In this document: positions 10,721-21,242 of the stretch, one piece after another | How the letters are laid out: each line of letters begins with the position of its first letter | Position numbering within the stretch: position 1 is the first letter of the stretch | Source of the DNA: Fulvia fulva | Taxonomy: Eukaryota; Ascomycota; Dothideomycetes; Mycosphaerellales; Mycosphaerellaceae | Length of the DNA stretch: 64,000 bases | Reading direction: 5' to 3' | NCBI RefSeq assembly: GCF_020509005.1 | Contig: NC_063013.1 | Coordinates: 1,860,001 to 1,924,000 of the forward strand | The notes under the pieces: generated by a model | What the model saw: the letters and a program-made list of their open reading frames with translations, nothing else | Database searches by the model: none | Told to the model about the DNA's origin: nothing | Translations under genes and position numbers: made by a program

Positions 10721-13700
10721 TTAGGGGTACGCTAGTATTATAGGCCTGCCCTAATAACTACCCTATCTACAACCCCCCTCGCTTCCGCCTCTTATCTATC
10801 TACTCCTCCGTCTCGCTCGCGAGGCTAAACTACTAGAGGTATCCCTACTATAGTATCTACCGAGAGATTCGGCGAATATTGCCTTTGTCCCTAATAATTG
10901 ACTTATAGTCTCTCCTTCCCGCTTAGTGCCTCTAATTTCCCCTACCTCTTGCCTACTACGGGCATCGTAGTAGTATATATTCTAGGTTTTGCGATAGGTA
11001 GCTATACTAGTAGGCTAGGCTATAGATGTCTAGTACGCGTCTCCTAAATAGGTAGGCCCTTAATCTAATATATTCGGACCTGATTTAGATCGCTATACTT
11101 GCTTCGGCCCTTGTTAGGTCCCTATATAGCTAGTAATTATGTCTCTAGAAGGCTCGGAGCGCTATCGGGCCTATTGTCTTAGGGGGCTTCCTTTTCTAGT
11201 CCTACTCCTATAGGTAGCTCGCTATCTATTCCGCTAGGCTTTAGGTCTTAGCCTTGCTCCCGCCGGCCTAGCGAGTCCTACGCTCCTCCTCTTTTTGTAC
11301 TAGCTATTCGGTACTTGTCTATACGGCCGTAAAGGTAGTAAGGTCATCCTCTTTTTGGCTTGTCCTATGTCCGGCCCCTCTCCGGTAGTAGCTTTCTATC
11401 TTGTTCTTTACCTCCTAGATCGTAGTTTGTACTAGGTAATCTGTCGTCTTTACCGCGTATTGAATTCTTATTCCCCGGATGTATTAGCCGATTAGTAGTG
11501 TTCCCGTCTCTATTTCTACCGTACTTATTAACGTTGTCTTATATACGCCTAGTATCCTACGTAGGTTGCCTACCTATATCCTGTTTAGGGGTTACTCTAT
11601 CCGTTTCGGGATCGGCTTACCTACGCCTCCTATTCCCTAAATCTATACCCCGTATAATATAGCTAGTCTAACGATCGCCTTATATATTACTCTTACCTTG
11701 TCGAATGTTACTCCCTATATAGACGCCGTAAGCCTCTTTATCGAGGCTTTATTGACTTGCGCTCGACTCTAGGCTTTCTTAATCTATACATTCTAGCTTA
11801 GCTTCGGGTCGAGCTAGATCCCTAGTACTCGTAGCTCCGCTAATAGCTTAGTCTCGTAGCCTTAGATTCTTACCGCCGCCTTTATATTATAGTGTGTTCT
11901 TGCTTTACTAAAGTGTATAAGTTGGTACTTTTTAGGGGCGAACCGGGCACTATACTTCTTTACCTACTCCTCGTATTTCTTATACCTATCTTTAAGGAGG
12001 CGACAGTTCTCTTCTATCAAGTCTAACTAGGCTAGGATGTTTATATTGTCTACGAACCCCGATACTAAGGTTTACGGAGAGTTGAGTAGGGGGATTAGAT
12101 CCGACATAAATATTAGAAATAGGATAGGGGAGAGAGTAGATCCCTAAGGTATTCTAGTCTCTACCTTTACCGGGTCGGACGTATACCTTCCTAGGACTAG
12201 GTATGTCGTCCGTTCCTAGAGAAAGGAGTAGACGAACGTCGTTACCTACTAGGGAATACCTTTCTACTATAGGATATATATTAGCCTTTAGTATAAGACG
12301 TTGTTAAAGGCCCCTACGATGTCGAGGGATAGTAAGGACGCCGCTCGGTTCCTACCGTAGTGCTAGAGGGTCTGAATTTGCTCCGTAATTAGCTCTATTA
12401 CTATTAGTATCGATCGCTAGCTTCTTCTCCCTATCTATATTGCTAGGAGTACGTGGTTGTCCTCGGTAAGCTACGTAAGTCTCTAGGCTACTATCTTTTC
12501 TAGGACCTTCCCTATCGTATTTAGAAGTACTATTAGTCTATACGACTTGGGCTAAGTATAGTCTTCCTTCTATAGCTTACGTAGCACTACTGTTATAGAC
12601 TCTCTATACGGCTTCGGGTGATACCCTAGCCGTAGGTACGCGGTAAATAGGTTTATAAGGCTCGGCGCGATCTCTTCTCTACACTCTTTTAGTAGTACGT
12701 TTAGTATCCTATCTAGGCCTAGGGCTTTTTGTCCTTTTAGCTTACTTATAACTCCTATTACTATATTAGAGCTAACCGCCTAATCTATGTCTAGGGGTTC
12801 CGGGTATATACTCGGGTCGATATCCGTAAGATCTGCCTCTACTTACGTTAAAAAGAAATGGTCGGCTAACGCTTTTGCCTTGCCCCGGGGCGTAGCCTAG
12901 GCAATCCCTTTACGGTCTACGATTAGGGGGAAGTAAGGGGCTTATTACTCTTCCGGTAGTCGTGCCTATTTAGTAAGTCTCTACATCTATTACGGGTTTT
13001 CTATAACGAGCCCGATCGTCGCTCTCTAGTCCTATAGCTTATCGCGTCTTATCTATGCCTTCTTCTCTTATGTCGCGTAACAGTATTGCTCCTACGTCTC
13101 TTAGGTGTGCTCCTTCGTCTACTATCGCCTTACCCTTCTAGCCTCCCTTACCTTCGTAGAGTATTTAGGGGTCTAGAAGGCCTTCTACTATATTAAGGGC
13201 CGGAGTAACGGCGTATATTGTTCCGCTACTTACTATATAACCGAGGTATCCTATTCCGCTACTTAATCTAGCTAAGCTGTCGTCTCGAGTTCTCTATACT
13301 ATAGTAGGTTCGCTATTAGGAAGCCTCTTATATCGTCCTAGCGTACCTTCTTCTAGTTACGGCGTAGTTCGTTTACTAGCTCCTCTATCGCCTTTACCCC
13401 TAGCGTCGTCTAGATAGGGATATAGTCTAAGGAGGCTTCTAGCGCGTAGTTCGGTCGGCATTAGACTAGTCTCTCTTTAAGTTCTCGTAATAGAAAGTAT
13501 AGGTCGATCGTACTTATACTAGTACGGGCCTTCTACGTCTCTATTCCCTTTAGTATTACTAAGGCCATTCCGTAGCGTACGGTTATATCTAGTAGCTTCC
13601 CCCCTAGAAACGCGTACCGGGGAGTGAATTCGAGTCCCTACTATAGGTAGTAGAGGTTGAAGTCGCCGAGGAGTACTTACTTTATATCTTAGCTTAGGGT

Positions 13701-14205
13701 CCGCTCTAGGTAGGCGAGGGTTCCTAGTTCCCTACTCGTCCGACCCCGCGGTAGCGGGTTATAAACGTTATAGATCTAGATAGGGCCTTGTGTCGTGTCG
13801 ATCTAGATTAATAGTATGTCTCCTAGGTTGCCCTACTACGGTAGTATAACCTTCTACGACTTAAGGTCTATAGTCTTACTTACGTATATATATATCCTCG
13901 GGATAAAGCCTCGTTAGCCCGCGATTACGGTATAGTATCTCTAGTCATTATAAGTAGCTAGGAGTCCTACGTAAGGGTTGATCTATAGTTCCTATACCGT
14001 AATAACGTAGTGCCGTAGCGGGTCTAGCTCTTATAGAAAGTGGCGCTAGACCTTGTCCCTACTTTTGTTTACGTTATACTATACGATAGTAATGTCGTCG
14101 TATAGTATTATTCGTTATCCGTAAGGTCTATTTCCGTACTAACCTACTATATCTCCTAAGCCTATATCTCGCTGTCCGGCTAGCCCTAGGGCCGCTAGGG
14201 CGCCC
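10720..14205 (-). pseudogene. LINE-4 ORF2 remnant: endonuclease and reverse transcriptase
   Basis: The minus strand reads an APE-like endonuclease first. It opens with LQYNVNKSRDKV near 14050 and has the catalytic-loop motif LLGDFNLYYL near 13645-13672, which corresponds to GDFN of this family. Reverse transcriptase follows, with the active-site block GFVDNINIL near 12031-12058 (FVDD expected, D to N by RIP). The C-terminal region then runs to the 3' UTR. It nicks target DNA and copies LINE RNA in its intact form. The coding sequence is interrupted at 14205 by the Copia insertion and continues at 19747. Many RIP stops are present. Confidence 0.85.
14201..14205. repeat. Copia D target-site duplication, left copy
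   Basis: cgccc here and at 19742-19746 flank the Copia LTRs exactly. Confidence 0.9.
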
Positions 14206-14439
14206 TATTAAGAACATATAGGCCGTAGGACAAGCATGTAGGTGTGGGTATGTTATATGATTAGATTACGTGACTAGGGTTTACTAGCCTATAGGCTAGT
14301 AAACATCCGGACACCTAGTATCTACCTATACTAACACCGGCGATACTGTATATAGATATACGCTATCCCATTAGGTCCTTCTTCGTCTTTTGTGTAATCC
14401 GCCGTCTTCTACTACTACGTAACTCGTACCTATATAATA
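14206..14439 (+). repeat. Copia D 5' LTR
   Basis: 234 bp, the same length as the 3' LTR. The two differ only by C/T or G/A. The start reads TATTAAGAAC here (TGTTAAGAAC in the 3' copy). It contains a 26-bp palindrome at 14279-14304. Confidence 0.92.
14279..14304 (+). repeat. Perfect 26-bp palindrome in the Copia LTR
   Basis: The segment reads the same on both strands, centred on CCTATAGG and ending in GTTTAC/GTAAAC. The 3' LTR copy (19581-19606) has one mismatch, a G for A. RIP at symmetric TG and CA positions may have preserved or restored the symmetry. It could form a hairpin in RNA or bind a dimeric protein. Its function is unknown. Confidence 0.85.
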
Positions 14440-14455
14440 GGTTATAAGCCCGGGT
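14440..14455 (+). other. Copia D primer-binding site, matching the initiator tRNA-Met anticodon arm
   Basis: GGTTATAAGCCCGG follows the 5' LTR directly. Allowing one RIP change (GGTTATGAGCCC), its complement GGGCTCATAACC is the anticodon stem-loop of initiator tRNA-Met with the CAU anticodon. Drosophila copia and some fungal Copia elements prime with a 5'-half fragment of this tRNA. The match is seen in the sequence, and the primer use is inferred. Confidence 0.65.
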
Positions 14456-14499
14456 TAGTAACTCGGTATTTTACCCTCGACAAAGTCGTATTAGAGTTA

Positions 14500-17400
14500 T
14501 TCCTCTTTAGAACAAAAGGAAGGCAGACTGGAGGCCGTACCCGCCTTATATAGGAAGCTATAGCCGTGCTATAGGTGTATATAAGACGTAAAAGAGCCTA
14601 GTAAGGTACTGTTAGACTCCGAGTTAGGGAGCCTATACTAATACCTTAGACAAGTAGGCGAGCTTACTAAGAAGAGTCGCTCTCCGGACATCGCGTTCGC
14701 ATCGACTAACTGTTTATTCTAAGAGAGCCGCAGTGTCTTAGAAACCCCCTCTACTAAGAGAGTTACGCTATAGTGTCTTAGTACTAACACGATCCTTACC
14801 GACCGACTTTCCTCCTCTTCCCGGCGGATAGCCATCCTCTCCGCTATTAACCTCGCGTTCGGTTTATCCCATTTCGATCCGATCGCGTACGACCGAATAT
14901 ATCCTTTTACCTAAGGGCAGCTAACCTGTCCCTTAACTTATAAAAATAGAGAACGAGACTAGGTTTATAAGAAAGAGAGTAGCACCTCTTCTAATAAGAG
15001 AGAACCACGAAATATGGTTCAAGCTAATAAGAATACACCTAGTATTAAAGTAGGTTGACTAGGTCCTCGAAGACATTATTACGGACATTCCCGCTACAAC
15101 CCTATCTATAGCGATACCCTCTACATCATCGGAGTCATCCCTTCCTTTAGATTAAGCGATAAGGAAGGCATCGTACAGACGGCACAATGTAACGGCCCTA
15201 TATAAGATGTATATCTGTCTGTCGATAGATGACTAAGAGATGATATACGAGATCCGGTATACGAAGGAGTTGTAGGAATGGGCTGAAGCTAAATATAAGA
15301 GAAGACTTCTCGCTACTAGAAGAAGTTTGCTTTAGCAATATACCAATTTCGTGATAACAGAAGACTAGTTAATAGATAACGCCTAGCAGGAGCTTAGCTT
15401 AATTATAAGGAGGGCTGTTTCAATCTCGCCTTAGTTCTAAGACATTAAGACTAAGGACAGAAAGATCTAGCAACTCTTAGTAGCTCTACTAGACTCATTT
15501 GGCTCAATTCGCGATACAATTGATGCCTAGGTGAATCTCTCACTATAAGACATTCTTGCAATTCTTAGGGAGAAGTAAGAATCAATAATTCATTAAGGGA
15601 TAGCTATATTCGCTAAGAAGGGTTTCTAGGGCAAGCTTACGTACTATCTCTACGGTAGTGACCATTTTATGAGCAAGTGCCCACACCTTTCTACAGCTTA
15701 GTAGGCTATTAGGAACAAGGACAAACTAGCTAGGGTTACCTACCCTACTAAGAGACAACCGTCACCACCTCGTAGGAGGTCATTATTACTAAACCTTCGT
15801 AATGTCCTTAAGGTGATAACGGACCTTATAAAGCAGATGAAGGAGAGCCGTAAGCTAAAGGCCTCCTCTAGTAAGCCTACAAGGGCCTATACGACCTAGG
15901 AAGACGTATCAGACCCTAAGATACTATTAGAAGATGATGATGTTAATGAGGTTGCCTATTCTACTATAGAAGCTAAAGGTAAGTACCCCTCGTCCGAGTA
16001 GTTGCTTAACTCTTGTGCATCATTATATATAACTGACTAAGATTTACTATTCAGGACACTGAAGCCTCTTTAAAAGAGGAAGTGGATCAAGGTTAGGGGT
16101 GGCTATCTACAAGCTACATATATAGGAAGTGTAGTAATAGGTAGTCCTTCTAGAAAGCAAATTGTCTTAGAAAATGTCCTGTTTGTTCCTAGCCTTAGAG
16201 TTAGTCTTGTTTCGTAGAATCAGTTTAGCTAATAGTTTGCTATCTAACCACCTAGTTTCACCCTTAAATCCTTGTCTAGTAAACCCGTTATCTAGACCAA
16301 ACTTCGAGGAGGAGTACCGTTTATCTACTCGATCTCGGAAATTCTTAAGCTATAGTATACTAGTATACTCTCTTAAGAACGTGACGGTACCGCTATAGCT
16401 AACACTAAGTCCGAAGATTAGTAGGAGCTATAGTATAGAAGATGTGTACACCTTAGCAAGGGACTGCTAAGAAACCTATATAGAGTTACTAACAAGAAAG
16501 ATCCTATTCCTGTTCCTTCTAAACACTAGAATTGTAAGGTCTGCTCCCTTATAAACATAAGGAAGTTCAAAGGACCTGCTATAGAGAGGAAAGGGGAGAG
16601 GCTGGCCCTCATCTCTATTGACATCTGTAGGCCTTTTTAGGGCGTAGTCTCTAGGCTAGGATACAAATATTGGCTTGAGATTGTAGACAACTTCTCTAGG
16701 AAGAAGTGGGTAATCCCTTTGAAGGCTAGGAGCGACGCTCCTATAGCCCTACGGGATTAGAAGGTCTAGGCAGAACGGCAGTCAAGGTGCTTTCTGTCTA
16801 CGATCCGTAGTGATAGTACAAAGGAAATTCTCGCCTTGCTAAAAGAGTAGGAGAAGGAGTTTAGTACTCAGATAGACACAACTGATGCCTACAACTCTCT
16901 TCAAAATGGACCTGTGGAAAGGTCAATTCAAGCCTCTAAGAATATAGTCCGGGCTATGCTTAAAGACTCTAGTATGCTAGTTAAGTTCTGGCTAGAAGCT
17001 TTGTAAGCACAGACTATGATCAGAAACAGACTGCCTAATAGTCCGATCATTGATAGTATTGCTCTTTCACTAGAAGAAGCCTTTACTAGCTAAGTACCGT
17101 CAGTCGACCATTTCCGCGTCTAGGGATGTAAAGCTATAGTCTATATAGACCTAAGAGCCCAACCTCAAGGCTTGAGGAGAGACAAGTTAATGAACCGAGG
17201 AAAAGAAGCCGTGTTTATAGGCTACTTAGAAAACACCACAAAACAATAGCTGTTCTAGGATCCCGACATAAAAGTAATAAAAGCGTATAGTTACGTCGAC
17301 TAGTTTAAGAATAAGAAGGGGGGAGATATAGATCTTGGTATCACCTTCACTAACTAGCCGAGTCGAGCGCTACAGCGCAATCCTATTAGGAGGAAGCCCT

Positions 17401-19480
17401 TTAGGGCGAAATTTTCCGATAGGGGATTATTAGAGACACCGTTACGAAGGCTAGGAGAAAATATTAAGGCGGTTTTAACACTGTCGAAGGCCGATAACGG
17501 TGGATCTATACAGAACCTACCCAAGTTATCAACACTATAGCAACCGCTATTTGTGCAACTTCCCCCTCCCCTAAAGGACATTAGGGAATACTAGAAGTTT
17601 GGAGATTAGGGTACTCTAATAAAAGAAAAAGAAGATGTCGTTCAGTTCGACCTATCCGAACACCTAGCGCTACCTTAGGTTATAGGCAACAAGAGGTTAA
17701 GGGGGGACGGAGATAATAACTCTAAAGAGTATAAGGCTAAATACTATAAGGCTCTTATCGCCTAGATGTTCTATCTAGACCCTACAATGAGCTAGGTAGA
17801 GGAGATTCTGAACGACGTAGAAGAATATACATTTGCTACTGTTAGGTAGGCCATAGCCTATTAGTAGGAAGTGCTAATCCCAAAGTCCTATAAGGCAGCC
17901 GTAGGAGACCCCGAATAGGGACATATATAGAGAGAGGTAATCGAGAACGAACTTATTGCCTTAGTAAGCAACAACACCTAGGAAGCAGTTATTCCGCCAA
18001 AGGGTGCGAATCTAATTACTTCTAGGTGGGTCTTTGATATAAAAAGAATGATTAGTAGAGCTATTAAGAAGTTCAAGGCAAGACTAGTTATAAGAGGGTT
18101 TTTATAGAAATATAGGGTTGACTTCGAAGAGACCTTTACACCTACTATTAGACATAATACTCTCCGAGTATTCATAGCAGTAGTATGTAAGAGAGATCTC
18201 GAGATGTACCTAGTGGATATGAATAATACTTTTACCTAAAGCAGCCTTCTTAAAGACATCTATATAATCCTACCCCTAGGAGTTGAAGCACCTCTAAACA
18301 TAGTGTTCAAGGTCCTACGAAGCCTTTATAGGCTTAAGCAAGTAGCTAGAGACTAGAACAAGCTCTGTGTTACGAAGCTAGAGAAGATTAGATTTACCTA
18401 GTCCTAGGTAGATCTATACCTACTTATCTATACGGATAGAGAACTTATAGTCCTTACCTATATAGATAACATACCTATTATAGCTCCGAAGCTATTAGAT
18501 GTTTAGTGGTTTAAGGCTAAGCTTAGAAAAGTGTTTAAGATTAAAGATCTTAGTGAACCTACGAAGATCCTTAGAATAAGGATTATAAGAGACAGGTCCT
18601 AAGGCACTTTGAAGCTTAATTAAGGACACTATGTCTACGCTAACTTAGCTAAGATGAACATAGCTAGAGAGAAGGCTACGCTAACCTACTTACCTATAGA
18701 GAGCTACGAGCATTTAGTGCCTACGGCACCTATAGATAAGAGGTGTAACAAACAGGATTACTAGAGCCATAATAGTACCTAGATGTGGCCAATGACAATG
18801 ACAAGGCTAGACTTAGCATTCCCCCTTAGAAGATTTAGCTCATTTGTTGCTAATCCCTCGTAGTAGTATATAAAGGCTTTAAAGAAGCTCTCCCGATACC
18901 TACGGTCGTACCTAGACCTAGGTCTTATATATAGAAAGGGAGGGGGCAATCTCTAGGGATACTCGGACTCTGACTACGCTATAGACAAAGTGGATAGAGT
19001 CTTAATTCTAGGATACGTGTGGTTCCTTTATAGATCACCTATGTCCTAGATAAGTAGGAAGCAGAAGTCTATTGTAATATTAACAATAGAAGCTGAGTTT
19101 ATAGCTATAAACGTAGCCGTAAAGCAGTCACAATTTCTTACTGCTGTCCTTAGGGAAATGGGGTGCCTAGAACTAGTGGGAAAGAGCTCTTTCTAGCCGA
19201 GTATAAGGGCAAGCAAGGGCACTGTTAACGAGCTAAGGCTAGTCAAGCTTATAGGTGACAACTAAGCCGCTTTAATACTTGTTAAAGATGCCTATATATA
19301 TAAAAGGTCAAAGCATATTGATGTTGTATATAACTATATTAGACATCTCTAGTAGTAGAAGAAGATTATAGTAGACTACTGCTATATAAAGGACATAGCT
19401 ACTAATAGGTTAATAAAGCCCCTTAATAGCCAGTAGTTCCAAAACTTTGTAAGGCAGCTCTAGCTTACGTAAAGGGATTG
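14500..19480 (+). pseudogene. Copia D gag-pol polyprotein remnant
   Basis: Read through RIP stops. Gag has a CCHC knuckle near 15640-15683 (YYLYGSDHFMSKCP, where CYLC is expected). Next comes protease-region sequence (near 16000-16200). Integrase is recognisable by LISIDICRPF and LEIVDNFSRKKWVIPLK (near 16610-16725). RT follows, with VDMNNTFT near 18217, SLYRLKQVARD near 18325 and YIDNIPIIAP near 18460 (YVDD-type site, D to N by RIP). RNase H has KHIDVVYNYIRHL near 19315. The single polyprotein would have supplied all replication functions. Stops at former CAA, CAG and TGG codons are frequent. The polypurine stretch before the 3' LTR is short. Confidence 0.87.
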
Positions 19481-19507
19481 TAGGAGACCATATGGCCTAA
19501 GTAGGAG

Positions 19508-19741
19508 TGTTAAGAACATACAGGCCGTAGGACAAGTATATAGGTGTAGGTGTGTCATATAATTAGATCACGTAACTAGGGTTTGCTAGCCTATAGGCTA
19601 GTAAACATCCGGACACCTAGCATCTACCTATACTAACACCGGCGATACTATATATAGATACACGCTATCCTATTAGGTCCTTCTTCGTCTTTTATATAAT
19701 CCGCCGTCTTCTACTACTACGTAACTCGTACCTATATAACA
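19508..19741 (+). repeat. Copia D 3' LTR
   Basis: 234 bp, TGTTAAGAAC to TATATAACA, with the TG and CA ends intact. It is followed by the cgccc duplication at 19742-19746. Confidence 0.93.
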
Positions 19742-19746
19742 CGCCC

Positions 19747-20722
19747 TAAAGATTCGTATTTAGCCTAGTTCGTTAGTAGCCCGGTTAAGGTGTCGAGGCC
19801 TACCGGGAGGTAGATACGTTTACGGTTAGGTTCTATTGTTCGTCTCTTCTACCCTCTTCCTTTTACTCGGCTCGAAGCCCTTATATACGGTAGGTCCCTC
19901 CTACTATCGTTAGGGGTACCTAGCTAGTATAGAGATCCTTACTTGTCTCGCTCGTTCTTATACTACTATTCTAGCTATACATTAGCTTAAATACGCTAGG
20001 TGCCTTCTACCGTAGTATACGTACCTACTCTCCTTTTTTAGGCATTCCCTTCCCTAGTATAGGCCTACGTAGTAAGGACACCTTAGGGTCTTCTCCCCGT
20101 ATTTTAGGGCTATATAACCGTACTATTGGTATTAGAAGCATTATAGTACCCTATAGCTACTCTAATAGATCTCCGTGTCTATTCTCTTATAGTTCTAGAA
20201 TAGCCTATTATCTAGTATCTAGTCAGCTTATTCCGCTGTCTCTACCTAAATAATAAGCGATAAATGCGTCTTTTCTCGGTCTACTATCTTATATAGCTAT
20301 ACCGCCTTCGTTAGTCGTACTCCTAGGGAGGTATTCTAGTTCTATACTTAGAGGTAGGGAAGGTCTTCGACCTTAAATGTCCTAGGGACCCCGTAGGCAA
20401 TAACGGTATACTATTAGTAGGAGACTCGTACCGACTTCGCGACTTTAGTAGTCTACTCCTTATAGGTCTCTAGCTTTCGTCTATTAGACTCTTATACGGT
20501 AAAGAGTCTTACTACGCCTATTGCCTCTACCCTCGCCCTAACTACCTCCTTTTAGCCGATTCTATCGACAATCTCCTTGCTTATTAGGGCTACGATTTCT
20601 TGTTTCTCCGCCGGATTAGTAATGTATAGGCGTACCGCCTTACTTGCCTTCGGAGGGGGTTAATTCTTACCTACTACTACTATTACCTATATAGTTAGTC
20701 TCTAGGCTATCTTCTATATTAC
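19747..20722 (-). pseudogene. LINE-4 ORF1 remnant with zinc knuckle
   Basis: The minus-strand translation through stops gives a Gag-like LINE ORF1 protein. It includes a knuckle region near 20095-20135 (QYQQYGYIALKYG, from a CxxCxxxxHxxxxC pattern with Cys changed to Tyr). In intact LINEs ORF1p binds the element RNA. The segment is bounded on the left by the Copia duplication and on the right by the gypsy B copy 2 duplication. Confidence 0.75.
20718..20722. repeat. Gypsy B copy 2 target-site duplication, left
   Basis: attac here pairs with gttac at 27014-27018. The single difference is a G-to-A in a TG context, as expected from RIP. Confidence 0.75.
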
Positions 20723-21242
20723 TGTTAGGGCGAGAGCCTAGCCTATAAGATGTAAGGGTGAAAGCGAGAATATAGGTACGAAGTGTAGATGTAAAAGGGT
20801 ATAGTATAATTGCTACATAAAACAAAAGACGAAGGAAGTAAGAGAGGCCTAGGGAAGGCCAGATATTTATACGCGACCCTCGCGAGTACGTGTCCCCGTA
20901 TTAATAGGGCTAACCCGTACGAAGCCGCGCTTAGTAGCTTTGCTCAAAACCTTATTTTAACCTGCCCTACGTTCCGAGTCTTCTACGTGCTTCTTCTAGG
21001 GTCTAGCGTAGTCGCGGGTGCTCGCGGGAGTGCCGTAAGTCATATAGTCACGAGCCGAAGTAAATCTGTTAAGGTTTAGTAGAGGGGTGAATTTAGAGGG
21101 CTAGGTCCCGTAGTGAATATTACGGGGCATATAATTCTTAGCGCTTATACACTAAGCTAGACTGTCACTTCTTAACGACTTCTAAGCACTCTAAGGCTCT
21201 TCTATCCCTACCTTCTATACTCTCTATAGGGAGACTATAATA
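20723..21242 (-). repeat. Gypsy B copy 2, 3' LTR
   Basis: 520 bp. The outer edge keeps TGTTAGGGC (plus strand), the reverse complement of the CCTAACA end. A C-rich run at 21246-21252 immediately inside is the polypurine tract of the minus strand (GGGGGGG followed by CTAC). Confidence 0.92.

Larger units (their letters stand above)
14206..19741 (+). mobile_element. Copia (Ty1-type) element D, full length, RIP-damaged
   Basis: 5536 bp bounded by two 234-bp LTRs (TGTTAAGAAC to TATATAACA) and a 5-bp duplication (cgccc). Gag with a zinc knuckle, integrase, then RT and RNase H appear in that order, and integrase before RT defines the Copia superfamily. It lies inside the LINE-4 endonuclease region. 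It retains more CA and TG than the neighbouring A2, so it is less heavily mutated, but it has many stops. Confidence 0.93.
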
